A stretch of 64,000 nucleotides of DNA from Danxiaibacter flavus (GCF_041060425.1 NZ_JAULBC010000001.1:1116001-1180000); one strand, 5' to 3'. Shown: positions 17,236 to 25,168, counted from the first letter of the stretch. The notes: a model not told the origin generated them from the sequence alone. A program made the numbers and translations.

Positions 17236-18591
17236 ATGGACCTACTATTGAAGTTCAAACAATTTATCGCGAATGCGGTTCCTCAGCTACATCCTTCAAA
17301 CGATGAACTATTGGTTGCGGTGAGTGGAGGAATTGACAGTATTGTGCTGACTGATCTTTTAATAAAAAGCAAGTTTGATGTAGCCATAGCCCATTGTAAT
17401 TTTCAGCTTAGAGGAGCTGAAAGTGACCGGGACGAGGCTTTTGTTCATCAATTGGCGGATCGTTATGGTGTCCCGCTTTTTGTACAACGATTTAATACAA
17501 AACAATTTGCGGAGGAGAACAAATTATCCATCCAGGAAGCTGCGCGCAAACTCCGGTATGACTGGTTTGGGGAAATATTAGAAAACAAGACAGCGAAATC
17601 CGGTAATCCTGCTTATCTGGCAACAGCACATCATGCTGATGATAATGTTGAAACAATGCTAATGCACTTTTTCCGGGGAACAGGTATACAAGGATTGACC
17701 GGCATGCCCTTTTATCATAAGGAGAGGAGAATGGTTCGTCCATTATTATTTGCCTCCAGGGAGGAGATTCTGGTTTATGCGAACGACCACAGATTGGCAT
17801 GGGTCGAAGATTCTTCCAATGCGTCTGATAAATATACCCGTAATCTTTTCCGCAATAAGATCATCCCGTCTCTTAAAGAAGTGTTTCCTCAATTAGAAGA
17901 AAACTTGCAGGGTAATTTGCAACGTTTTTCAGAGATCGCAGAATTGTATACTGAGGTTGTAGCACAACATAAAAAGAAATTAATTGAAACCCGGGGAAGC
18001 GAGGTCCATATTCCTCTTTTAAAACTGCAGAAGACCAGTCCTTTAAAGACAATAATTTTTGAAATCATTAAAGAATATAATTTCTCGAGTGCCCAGGTTG
18101 ATGAGCTGATCAAACTCTTTGATGCCGATAACGGAAGTTTCATTGAATCAGCATCCCGCAGGATTATAAAAAATCGCGGCTGGCTAATTATAGCGCCTAA
18201 AAAGAATGATATAGCTGATCATATAATAATCGAAGAAAAAGAGACGCATGTTCATTTTTCCAATGGCGAGCTGCATATCAAAAAACTTGATGGTGCAAAC
18301 ATTCAGGTGTCAGCAGATAAAGACGTTGCCCTACTCGACGCTTCGGCAATCCGGTTCCCGTTATTGTTACGCAAATGGAAGCAAGGCGATTATTTTTATC
18401 CGCTTGGCATGAAAAAAAAGAAAAAACTCAGCCGCTTTTTTATCGACCAAAAATTATCTCTTGTCGATAAAGAAAGCGCCTGGGTGTTGGAGATGGATAA
18501 AAAGATTGTGTGGGTTGTTGGCCATCGCATAGATGACCGTTTCAAACTTACACCCGGAACGAAGAATGTGATTGCGATTAAGAAGCTGTGA
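17236..18591 (+). CDS. tilS: tRNA(Ile)-lysidine synthase
   Basis: This enzyme attaches lysine to C34 of tRNA-Ile(CAU) so that it reads AUA. The ATP-pyrophosphatase motif SGGIDS is at residues 30-35. It is followed by the TilS blocks AHCNFQLRGAESDRDE, ATAHHADDNVETMLMHFFRGTG and NLFRNKIIP. The C-terminal domain ends in the LLRKWKQGDYFYPLGMKKKKKLSRFFID block. The length of 451 residues is normal for the two-domain Bacteroidota form. The start is fixed by the distance to the P-loop; no other Met lies before it. Confidence 0.96.
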   Translation: MDLLLKFKQFIANAVPQLHPSNDELLVAVSGGIDSIVLTDLLIKSKFDVAIAHCNFQLRGAESDRDEAFVHQLADRYGVPLFVQRFNTKQFAEENKLSIQEAARKLRYDWFGEILENKTAKSGNPAYLATAHHADDNVETMLMHFFRGTGIQGLTGMPFYHKERRMVRPLLFASREEILVYANDHRLAWVEDSSNASDKYTRNLFRNKIIPSLKEVFPQLEENLQGNLQRFSEIAELYTEVVAQHKKKLIETRGSEVHIPLLKLQKTSPLKTIIFEIIKEYNFSSAQVDELIKLFDADNGSFIESASRRIIKNRGWLIIAPKKNDIADHIIIEEKETHVHFSNGELHIKKLDGANIQVSADKDVALLDASAIRFPLLLRKWKQGDYFYPLGMKKKKKLSRFFIDQKLSLVDKESAWVLEMDKKIVWVVGHRIDDRFKLTPGTKNVIAIKKL

Positions 18592-18690
18592 GCTTTTAGC
18601 TCTCAGCTATCAGCAATGGAATCATGTGTTACCCGGTAGTATCCTCAGAAGTAAGTATTGACTTCATTGTCAAATATCTATTTTCCATTG
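18592..18690. repeat. AGCTnTCAGC array and CATTGTCAA array between convergent genes
   Basis: A left-form AGCTATC array directly follows the tilS stop (18592-18615). A right-form CATTGTCAATT-type array (about 18660-18704) faces it and reaches the 3' end of the rhomboid gene. Confidence 0.65.
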
Positions 18691-19332
18691 TCAATTGAAG
18701 TAGCTCTGTACCTGGAAAATAAAGTTCTCCACCGGTCTGTAATCGCTCAGGAAATAAGACATTACTATAACGAAAGCAATGCCGAAAACAGCGCCCCAGA
18801 AGTGGGCTGAATGATTGATATTGTCACCGCCTCGTTTAGACATATAGGCTGTTAAGCCAAGATAAAGTGGACCGAAAACAAATCCGGGAATAACGGGAGG
18901 AATAATAAACAATCCAATTTTTGCAAGCGGCACGAGGAAGATGCCGGCAAAAACAACAGCAGATACAGCACCGGAAGCTCCGAGACTGCGATAATAATAG
19001 TTGTCTTTATTCTTTGCATAAGTTGGGATCATACAAACCACCAATGCAATTACATACATTGCCAGGTATAACAACTTGGCTCTCTCTCCGAAGATCTGAT
19101 GAAAATATTTTTCAACAAGATCTCCAAACAGGTATAAGGAAAACATATTAAATGCGAGGTGGCCAAGATCGGCGTGAATCAAACCACATGTGATAAAACG
19201 ATACCATTGGTTTTGTTTGCTGATAGCCGGTGGATAAAAAATCAGATCCTCTGTAATCTTGGAATTGGAAAAAGCCGTAAAAGAAACAATACAAGTTATG
19301 ATGATGATGATAAGTGTTAATGATAAAGCCAT
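18691..19332 (-). CDS. Rhomboid family intramembrane serine protease
   Basis: A polytopic membrane protease of 213 residues that cuts transmembrane segments inside the bilayer. The block GLIHADLGHLAFNMFSLYLFG includes the conserved loop and the HxxxN positions. The catalytic Ser120 lies in GASG and the partner His in HSAHFWGAVFG. About six membrane helices are visible. Natural substrates are unknown. Confidence 0.93.
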   Translation of the reverse strand: MALSLTLIIIIITCIVSFTAFSNSKITEDLIFYPPAISKQNQWYRFITCGLIHADLGHLAFNMFSLYLFGDLVEKYFHQIFGERAKLLYLAMYVIALVVCMIPTYAKNKDNYYYRSLGASGAVSAVVFAGIFLVPLAKIGLFIIPPVIPGFVFGPLYLGLTAYMSKRGGDNINHSAHFWGAVFGIAFVIVMSYFLSDYRPVENFIFQVQSYFN

Positions 19333-19720
19333 TTACGCGGTTTAAGAAGGATAAAAATAGGGAAATGATTTGGATAGTCTGGATCTGGATTTTTTTCTGG
19401 ACCGGGATTTTGAGGATTAAATGATTAAAGGATTGTTATAATTGAAAATGTGCGAATGGGTGAATGTGCGAATATGCAAGTGGGAGAATATGCGGATGTG
19501 AAAATGTGCGGATGTGAAAAATGCGAATATCTGATGTCGGATTTTTTTATGTCTGATTTCTCTCGGTTCAGGAGGCTAATTGAGCGCTATCAACTTTGGA
19601 AAGCACGCTTAGCTGAAGTAATATTTTCAATTGCCTGAAATCAGTCTGCTCCCGCACCTTACCCCTTACGCCTAACGCCTCATACCTCACGCCTGATACC
19701 TGATACCTCACGCCTCACAG
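19333..19720. repeat. Composite repeat element (copy A) and right-form CCTGATACC array
   Basis: From about 19384 to 19640 lies a composite: a GGATTTTTTTCTGGACCGGG block, a GTGCGAAT array, a TCTGATGTCGGATT block and a core with AGGCTAATTG. A diverged inverse copy is at 47692-47992. A right-form array of CCTGATACC/CCTCACGCC heptamers (about 19655-19715) follows, up to the rlmH stop. Confidence 0.75.
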
Positions 19721-20194
19721 CTACACATGGTGATACTTCTCATTTTTAATGATCGTACACGCCCGGTAGACTTGTTCGGCAAGGATCAATCTTACGAGCA
19801 TGTGCGGGAATACAAGTTTGGAAAGGCTCCAGGTATAATTTGCACGTGCAGAAACTGTGGCATCAACGCCAAATGCACCGCCGATAAGGAAGACGATACG
19901 TTTGGTGCTTTCGTTGGCTCGTTGCTGAATAAATGTAGCCAATTCGGGCGATGTTAATTGTTTTCCTCTTTCATCCAGCAAAACAAGAAAATCGTCTTGT
20001 TGAACTTGCTGAAGGATAAGTTTTGCTTCCTGCTTTTTCAGTTCTTTTTCGTCAAGCGATGCGGCATTTTTTGGCGGCGCAATGATTTGCCAGTCCGCAC
20101 TGAAATACCTGCTCACCCGTTTGGTGAAATCATCTACCCCTGCCTTTATGTAGGCTTCATGCGGTTTGCCAACTGAGTAAAATTGAATTTTCAT
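19721..20194 (-). CDS. rlmH: 23S rRNA (pseudouridine1915-N3)-methyltransferase
   Basis: This SPOUT-fold methyltransferase modifies pseudouridine 1915 in helix 69 of 23S rRNA. The 157-residue length fits. The SAM-binding knot is seen in LIGGAFGVD and the C-terminal ANYTWSLSKLVFPHMLVRLILAEQVYRA. It ends with the typical KYHH tail plus one residue. It is monocistronic. Confidence 0.96.
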   Translation of the reverse strand: MKIQFYSVGKPHEAYIKAGVDDFTKRVSRYFSADWQIIAPPKNAASLDEKELKKQEAKLILQQVQQDDFLVLLDERGKQLTSPELATFIQQRANESTKRIVFLIGGAFGVDATVSARANYTWSLSKLVFPHMLVRLILAEQVYRACTIIKNEKYHHV

Positions 20195-20465
20195 ATATTA
20201 GGTATCAGGTGCCAGGTATCAGGTGTGAGGCTTGAGGTGTAAGGCTTGAAGTGTAAGGATTCGCCCTCACATCGTACACCGTACCCGCCCGAACGTGCCG
20301 TCGGTACGGGCGGGCATCTAACATCGTGCATGTCCCTCACATCGTACATCGTACATCTCACATCGTACATATCCTCACATCGTACATTCGCCTGCCGTTT
20401 ACACCGCGAAAGTAACTACTCAACACGTTTCCCGCGCCATCATTGTAAAATGTTTTCATTTCTCG
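20195..20465. repeat. GGTATCA array, then CATCGTA array interrupted by a REP-like palindrome
   Basis: A left-form array GGTATCA/GGTGTGA (about 20202-20260) is followed by a right-form CATCGTA array (about 20266-20390). The second array is interrupted by a GC-rich palindrome (CCCGCCCG...CGGGCGGG) at about 20284-20315. Removing the palindrome restores the array. Confidence 0.7.
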
Positions 20466-20497
20466 TTTGGGTTATGTAATTTAGTCCACCAATTTAG
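20466..20497 (+). promoter_or_regulatory. Candidate promoter of the cysE leader
   Basis: TTTG (20466-20469), a 20-bp spacer and CAATTTAG (20490-20497) resemble TAnnTTTG with two mismatches. The transcript would start about a dozen bases before the leader-peptide ATG. Confidence 0.4.
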
Positions 20498-20515
20498 TAG
20501 TTAAAAGAAAATGCT

Positions 20516-20554
20516 ATGCGTGGTAAATTCTGTTGTTGTTGCGGAGTGAGATAA
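20516..20554 (+). CDS. Cysteine-rich leader peptide of the cysE attenuator
   Basis: A 12-codon reading frame encodes MRGKFCCCCGVR with four consecutive Cys codons (20531-20542) and a TAA at 20552. It sits 75 bp upstream of cysE and 33 bp before a strong intrinsic terminator. Four Cys in a row in so short a frame, ahead of the gene for the committed step of cysteine synthesis, is the hallmark of ribosome-mediated attenuation. An overlapping ATG at 20511 in another frame encodes an unremarkable peptide and is not favoured. The mechanism is inferred; the frame and codons are seen directly. Confidence 0.8.
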   Translation: MRGKFCCCCGVR

Positions 20555-20556
20555 TA

Positions 20557-20612
20557 AGAGAGAATTTAAAGGCAAACGATATTATGCCCTTCTCTCTGTG
20601 AGAAGGGTTTAT
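20557..20612 (+). promoter_or_regulatory. Transcription attenuator of cysE (antiterminator/terminator)
   Basis: The terminator stem is CCCTTCTC / GAGAAGGG (20587-20594 and 20600-20607) with a 5-base loop, then TTTATTTTT. The segment AGAGAGAA (20557-20564) is the exact complement of TTCTCTCT (20590-20597), which overlaps the left arm and loop, so the two structures exclude each other. A ribosome stalled on the Cys codons leaves AGAGAGAA free; one at the leader stop codon would cover it and let the terminator form. Confidence 0.8.
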
Positions 20613-20628
20613 TTTTAATACACCAAAT

Positions 20629-21438
20629 ATGCGATATCCGGGTTTTATTTTAAGTGATAACCTGCCTTCCAGCAAAGAGATTCACACTTTTACAGAATCC
20701 CTTATAGCATATCTTTTTCCTGTTACTGATGAACCTGAACTGTTTTTGGAACATCACGAGGCCACGATGTACAAGTTGCAAAAGCAACTTGCGTGTTTAA
20801 TTGAATCCGTAGATCGAAGTCAGGAGTTGGAAAAAGAACTAATAGCCGACGATTTTTTTAATTCCCTGGAAGACATAAAAGATCTGTTAGTAAAAGACGC
20901 GCAGTTGATCCTTGATTTTGATCCTGCGGCAACATCACTAGAGGAAGTTATCTTGTCATATCCCGGTTTTCAGGCTTTGATGGTTCACCGGCTGGCGCAT
21001 AAATTATACCAAGCAAAGGTTCCGCTCATTCCAAGAATTATAAGTGAGTGGGCACATAGTAAAACAGGGATAGATATAAATCCCGGAGCTCAAATCGGTT
21101 CACCGTTCTTTATCGATCACGGTACTGGCGTAGTAATTGGCGAAACCACCGTCATCGGTAATAACGTAAAAATATACCAGAGCGTAACACTTGGTGCGCT
21201 GGCTGTGCGTAAAGAAGATGCTTCCAGCAAACGTCATCCCACTATAGAAGACAATGTGATCATTTATGCAGGGAGTACAATACTTGGTGGCAACACTGTA
21301 ATAGGTCATGATAGTATTATCGGCGGAAATACCTGGATAACAAAAAGTATCCTCCCTTTCAGCGTCGTTTATCACAGAAACCAGACAGTGGTTAATGACA
21401 GAAAGGATTTTGAAGAGCCGATCAATTTTGTAATTTAA
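20629..21438 (+). CDS. cysE: Serine O-acetyltransferase
   Basis: This enzyme makes O-acetylserine from serine and acetyl-CoA, the entry to cysteine synthesis. It has 269 residues, with an N-terminal helical domain and a C-terminal left-handed beta-helix of hexapeptide repeats. The signature GIDINPGAQIGSPFFIDHGTG and GETTVIGNNVKIYQSVTLGA are intact. The cysteine synthase gene follows on the same strand. The Cys leader peptide and attenuator upstream indicate control by charged tRNA-Cys supply. Confidence 0.95.
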   Translation: MRYPGFILSDNLPSSKEIHTFTESLIAYLFPVTDEPELFLEHHEATMYKLQKQLACLIESVDRSQELEKELIADDFFNSLEDIKDLLVKDAQLILDFDPAATSLEEVILSYPGFQALMVHRLAHKLYQAKVPLIPRIISEWAHSKTGIDINPGAQIGSPFFIDHGTGVVIGETTVIGNNVKIYQSVTLGALAVRKEDASSKRHPTIEDNVIIYAGSTILGGNTVIGHDSIIGGNTWITKSILPFSVVYHRNQTVVNDRKDFEEPINFVI

Positions 21439-21607
21439 GAGCTGTCAGCTATCAGCTATCAGCTTTTAGTTTGTTGATGAGTTATGATCAGCACGCTTTA
21501 ATTCATCAGTATATAAGGTTAGTAGAAAAATAATTAATAAATCAATACTCAATGAGCCAGGGCTGAAAGCTAATAACTGACAGTGGCAGCTCCAAAAATC
21601 TCAACGG
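21439..21607. repeat. Inverted AGCTATC-type arrays between cysE and the cysteine synthase gene
   Basis: A left-form array AGCTGTCAGCTATCAGC (about 21440-21470) follows the cysE stop. A degraded right-form array (about 21563-21595) precedes the next start. No promoter or terminator is clear, so co-transcription is possible. Confidence 0.6.
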
Positions 21608-22519
21608 ATGAAAGCAAACAGTATCCTTGAAACGATAGGAAATACCCCGCATGTAAAGATCAACAGATTGTACCCCTCCAACATAGAAGTTTGGAGCAAA
21701 CTCGAAAGAGCAAATCCGGGTGGCAGCATTAAAGACCGTATTGCATTGTCAATGGTTGAAGATGCAGAAAAAAAAGGATTGCTAAGTTCTGACAGTGTTA
21801 TAATTGAACCTACGTCTGGCAATACAGGTATCGGGCTGGCAATGGTTGCTGCTGTAAAAGGCTACAAACTTATTCTTGTAATGCCTGAGAGCATGAGTGT
21901 TGAGCGCAGAAGACTGATGAGCGTTTACGGCGCTACATTTGAGCTTACGCCACGCGAAAAAGGAATGAAGGGTGCAATTGAAAAAGCAAAGGAACTGGTT
22001 GAATCAACACCTAATGCATGGATGCCACAACAATTTGATAACCCGGCAAACGTAGATGTACATATCAGGACAACCGCGGAGGAAATAGTAAAAGATTTTC
22101 CTGAAGGTCTGGACTTTTTAATTACAGGTGTTGGCACCGGCGGACATATTACCGGCGTTGGTGAAGTGTTGAAAAACCATTTTCCTAACCTGAAGGTTTT
22201 TGCAGTTGAACCTGAGCTTTCTCCGGTTATCAGTGGCGGAAGTCCCGGTCCGCATCCTATACAGGGAATTGGTGCAGGCTTTATTCCTGCAAACCTCCAT
22301 ACAGATGTACTTGATGGCGTGATCCTCGTTAACAAAGATGAAGCTTTTGAATACACACGAAGAGCAGCAACAGAAGAAGGCATTTTTCAGGGTATTTCAA
22401 GCGGCGGCACTATGGCTGCACTTGCTAAGAAATTGCCTGAAATTCCTGCAGGTAGCCGTGTGCTGATCTTTAACTACGATACGGGTGAAAGGTATTTGAG
22501 TATTGAAGGACTTTATTAG
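21608..22519 (+). CDS. cysM: Cysteine synthase (O-acetylserine sulfhydrylase)
   Basis: A PLP enzyme that makes cysteine from O-acetylserine and sulfide. The PLP Lys is residue 42 in NPGGSIKDR. The substrate loop PTSGNTGIG and the phosphate-binding GTGTGGH-type stretch (GVGTGGHITG) are present, and SSGGTMAAL closes the active site. At 303 residues it fits both CysK and CysM; the subtype is uncertain and the symbol is tentative. It forms a functional pair with cysE and may share its attenuated transcript. Confidence 0.88.
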   Translation: MKANSILETIGNTPHVKINRLYPSNIEVWSKLERANPGGSIKDRIALSMVEDAEKKGLLSSDSVIIEPTSGNTGIGLAMVAAVKGYKLILVMPESMSVERRRLMSVYGATFELTPREKGMKGAIEKAKELVESTPNAWMPQQFDNPANVDVHIRTTAEEIVKDFPEGLDFLITGVGTGGHITGVGEVLKNHFPNLKVFAVEPELSPVISGGSPGPHPIQGIGAGFIPANLHTDVLDGVILVNKDEAFEYTRRAATEEGIFQGISSGGTMAALAKKLPEIPAGSRVLIFNYDTGERYLSIEGLY

Positions 22520-22600
22520 AAGACCGTAAGACTGTAAGATAGTAAGACCGTAAGACAGTAAGACAGTAAGACGTGTAAGATGGGTAAGATGGGTAAGAAA
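22520..22600. repeat. GTAAGAC-type array after cysteine synthase
   Basis: An octamer array based on AGTAAGAC, then a GGTAAGATG array, in left orientation. It begins at the stop codon and leads into the 104-bp tandem repeat. Confidence 0.75.
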
Positions 22601-22615
22601 AATAAAACCTGTCAG

Positions 22616-23137
22616 GATTGTCAGAAATGGTAAGATTTGTCTGATGGGGTGTAAGATGAAAATAAGCAAGATGAATACAGGTACTTCGTACTTCGTAAAT
22701 CGTACTTGTTTCCAATCAAGATTGTCAGAAATGGTAAGATTTGTCTGATGGGGTGTAAGATGAAAATAAGCAAGATGAATACAGGTACTTCGTACTTCGT
22801 AAATCGTACTTGTTTCCAATCAGGATTGTCAGAAATGGTAAGATTTGTCTGATGGGGTGTAAGATGAAAATAAGCAAGATGAATACAAGTACTTCGTACT
22901 TCGTAAATCGTGCTTGTTTCCAATCAGGATTGTCAGAAATGGTAAGATTTGTCTGATGGGTGTAAGATGAAAATAAGCAAGATGAATACAGGTACTTCGT
23001 ACTTCGTAAATCGTACTTGTTTCCAATCAAGATTGTCAGAAATGGTAAGATTTGTCTGATAGGGTGTAAGATGAAAATAAACAGGATGAATACTGGTACT
23101 TCGTACTTCGTACTTCGTAAATCGTACTTGTTTCCAA
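22616..23137. repeat. Five-copy 104-bp tandem repeat
   Basis: Units start at 22616, 22720, 22824, 22928 and 23031 (the fourth lacks one G). They are nearly identical. Each unit begins GATTGTCAGAAATGG, carries left-form GTAAGAT words, and ends with a right-form GTACTTCGTACTTCG array and TTTCCAATCA. So one whole 'left word, core, right word' element is repeated. There are no unique spacers, so it is not a CRISPR array. Confidence 0.92.
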
Positions 23138-23148
23138 ATTAACGGTAC

Positions 23149-23156
23149 TACTTTTG
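23149..23156 (+). promoter_or_regulatory. -7 box upstream of DUF4249 gene
   Basis: TACTTTTG matches TAnnTTTG, with a CTTG 18 bp upstream (23127-23130). An ATG lies 4 bp downstream at 23161 and opens a 19-codon frame (MNERLKQCDPEKMALLFQR) that contains a hairpin. The gene start is at 23227. Confidence 0.45.
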
Positions 23157-23175
23157 CTATATGAACGAGCGATTG

Positions 23176-23212
23176 AAGCAATGCGATCCTGAGAAGATGG
23201 CATTGCTTTTTC
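23176..23212 (+). terminator. Hairpin in the DUF4249 gene leader
   Basis: AAGCAATGC (23176-23184) pairs with GCATTGCTT (23200-23208), followed by TTTTC. It lies between the -7 box and the start codon and could be a weak terminator or a leader structure. Confidence 0.35.
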
Positions 23213-23226
23213 AACGTTAACATAGC

Positions 23227-24132
23227 ATGAAGAACAAACTTTCAATATTCCTTGTATTTTTTATCAACTGGTTCTGTTCGTGTGAAAAAACAATTCACCT
23301 GACTGTCGCAGATCAGCCGGCAAAGCTTGTTGTTGATGGCAGTATTGAAAATGGACAGCAACCTCTCATTTTTCTCTCAACATCGCTCAATTACTTCAGT
23401 ACGATTACACCAGAAGAACTGGCTTCGAGTTTTGTACACGATGCAGTGGTGACTATTAGTGACGGAATAAAAACGGTCAGGTTAAAAGAATTTTCTTACA
23501 AAGATTCAGTATCGGGATACACAGGTTATTTTTATACAACAGATCCTTTGTTGCCTTCTCAGGCATTTAGAGGTAAAGTAAATACAACTTATTCGCTACA
23601 AATACAAACTCCGGATTCAATTACTTATACAGCTTCTACTACTATCCCGGCAATTGCAAAAAAATGTGACTCTTTGTGGTGGTTGCCCGCGCCAGCTGCA
23701 AATGACGACACAACCCTGGCAGTTGTTATGGGGCGTTTTACTGACCCACCGGGACTTGGAAACTATGTAAGGGGATATACGCGCGTGAACAGCGAACCCT
23801 TTTATCCACCGGCAAATTCAGTATTTGACGATCAGTTTACCGATGGAACCACGTATGATTTCCAAATTGTTAAAGGACAGCGAAAAGGAGGCTCCAATAC
23901 CTTTAATAATGATACAGATGATTTCTTTCACAGGGGGGATACTGTTACACTCAGACTTTCAAACATAGATAAGGCTACTTACGACTTTTGGCGTACCTGG
24001 GAGTTCAGCTATCAGAGTGTAGGTAACCCGTTTGCCTCGCCCACAAAGGTTTTGAGCAATATTTCGGGTAACGCTCTGGGCGTTTTCGCAGGTTATGGCT
24101 CTCAATACAAAACCATCGTTATCCCCAAATAA
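23227..24132 (+). CDS. DUF4249 family lipoprotein, without an adjacent TonB receptor
   Basis: An exported protein of 301 residues with a signal peptide ending in a lipobox (FCSC, then EKTIHL). The body shows the DUF4249 pattern: KLVVDGSIENGQQPLIFLS, a VVTISDG strand, and RLSNIDKATYDFWRTWE near the end. DUF4249 proteins are usually encoded next to TonB-dependent receptors and are thought to be surface partners of them. Here no receptor is adjacent, in contrast with the pair at 57.0-60.2 kb. The ligand is unknown. Confidence 0.85.
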   Translation: MKNKLSIFLVFFINWFCSCEKTIHLTVADQPAKLVVDGSIENGQQPLIFLSTSLNYFSTITPEELASSFVHDAVVTISDGIKTVRLKEFSYKDSVSGYTGYFYTTDPLLPSQAFRGKVNTTYSLQIQTPDSITYTASTTIPAIAKKCDSLWWLPAPAANDDTTLAVVMGRFTDPPGLGNYVRGYTRVNSEPFYPPANSVFDDQFTDGTTYDFQIVKGQRKGGSNTFNNDTDDFFHRGDTVTLRLSNIDKATYDFWRTWEFSYQSVGNPFASPTKVLSNISGNALGVFAGYGSQYKTIVIPK

Positions 24133-24187
24133 ATCACCATTAACGCATCTATTACGGAATTAATAAATATTGAATCCTTTGGTTCAA

Positions 24188-24195
24188 TATTTTTG
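24188..24195 (+). promoter_or_regulatory. -7 box of trxB
   Basis: TATTTTTG matches TAnnTTTG, 19 bp before the trxB ATG. No TTTG box is found at the usual spacing. Confidence 0.45.
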
Positions 24196-24214
24196 CAGAC
24201 TTAAATAAACCAGT

Positions 24215-25168
24215 ATGGAAAATGAAGTTGTAGAAAAAGTACATTGTTTGATCATTGGTTCTGGTCCTGCAGGCTATACAGCAGCCATTTATGCAGCGAG
24301 AGCAAATATGAAACCTGTATTGTACCAGGGTATTCAGCCTGGTGGACAGTTGACCATAACTACAGAGGTAGAAAATTATCCCGGGTATCCCGAAGGCATA
24401 CAAGGACCAGAAATGATGGTTCATTTTGAAAAACAGGCCGCACGCATGGGGGCCGATATCCGTTTTGGACTGGCTACAAACGTAGATTTTACCGGTCCTG
24501 TACATAAAGTTCAGATTGATGAAGACAAGTGGATAGAAGCTGACACAGTGATCATTTCAACCGGCGCTTCAGCAAAATGGCTTGGCCTGGAAAGTGAGCA
24601 GCGTTTGAATGGTTACGGTGTAAGTGCCTGCGCAGTGTGTGATGGATTTTTCTTCCGTGGAAAAGAAGTAGCGATCATTGGTGCCGGCGACACTGCCTGC
24701 GAAGAGGCGGTTTATCTTTCAAAACTTGCGACTACAGTGCATATGATTGTGCGTAAGGGTGAAGACGGAATGAAGGCAAGTAAAGTAATGCAGGACAGGG
24801 TAAAAAGCACACCTAACATCAAGGTCTACTGGAACTCTGAAACCGTTGAAATACTTGGTGAGCATAAAGTTGACAGTGTTAAGATCAAAAACAATATCAG
24901 CCATGAAGAGCAGACGATTCCTGTAAGTGCATTCTTTGTTGCGATAGGCCACCAGCCTAACAGCGACATATTTAAAGGATGGCTTGAGATGGATGAGACT
25001 GGTTATATTCAAACAATTCCAGGTACATCTAAAACAAATATCGCTGGTGTATTTGCAGCAGGCGATGTGCAGGATAAGATCTATCGCCAGGCTGTAACCG
25101 CCGCTGGCAGTGGATGTATGGCAGCACTTGATGCAGAGAGATATTTGAGTGAGAAGGGCGTTGTATAG
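24215..25168 (+). CDS. trxB: Thioredoxin-disulfide reductase
   Basis: This flavoenzyme uses NADPH to reduce thioredoxin in the cytoplasm. The N-terminal FAD motif IIGSGPAGYTAAIYAARA is present. The redox pair C139-x-x-C142 lies in CAVCDG. The NADPH motif is IIGAGDTACEEA, and the C-terminal FAD block is GVFAAGDVQDKIYRQAVTAAGSGC. The length of 317 residues is typical. Confidence 0.97.
   Translation: MENEVVEKVHCLIIGSGPAGYTAAIYAARANMKPVLYQGIQPGGQLTITTEVENYPGYPEGIQGPEMMVHFEKQAARMGADIRFGLATNVDFTGPVHKVQIDEDKWIEADTVIISTGASAKWLGLESEQRLNGYGVSACAVCDGFFFRGKEVAIIGAGDTACEEAVYLSKLATTVHMIVRKGEDGMKASKVMQDRVKSTPNIKVYWNSETVEILGEHKVDSVKIKNNISHEEQTIPVSAFFVAIGHQPNSDIFKGWLEMDETGYIQTIPGTSKTNIAGVFAAGDVQDKIYRQAVTAAGSGCMAALDAERYLSEKGVV

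Noticed and set aside
19450..19638. 62-codon open frame in composite repeat copy A
   Set aside because: It is made of the GTGCGAAT array and repeat core. The equivalent frame is not kept in copy B.
20511..20549. Alternative leader frame starting at ATG 20511
   Set aside because: It encodes a peptide with a single Cys and no run of one amino acid. The frame from 20516 explains the attenuator far better.
22616..23137. Possible CRISPR array
   Set aside because: The units are contiguous and nearly identical over 104 bp. There are no unique spacers and no cas genes in the window.
22397..23245. Several minus-strand open frames with repeated peptide blocks across the tandem repeat
   Set aside because: They are translations of the 104-bp repeat and its GTACTTCG arrays. 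The frames shift between units because 104 is not a multiple of three, and none has a plausible fold or start context.
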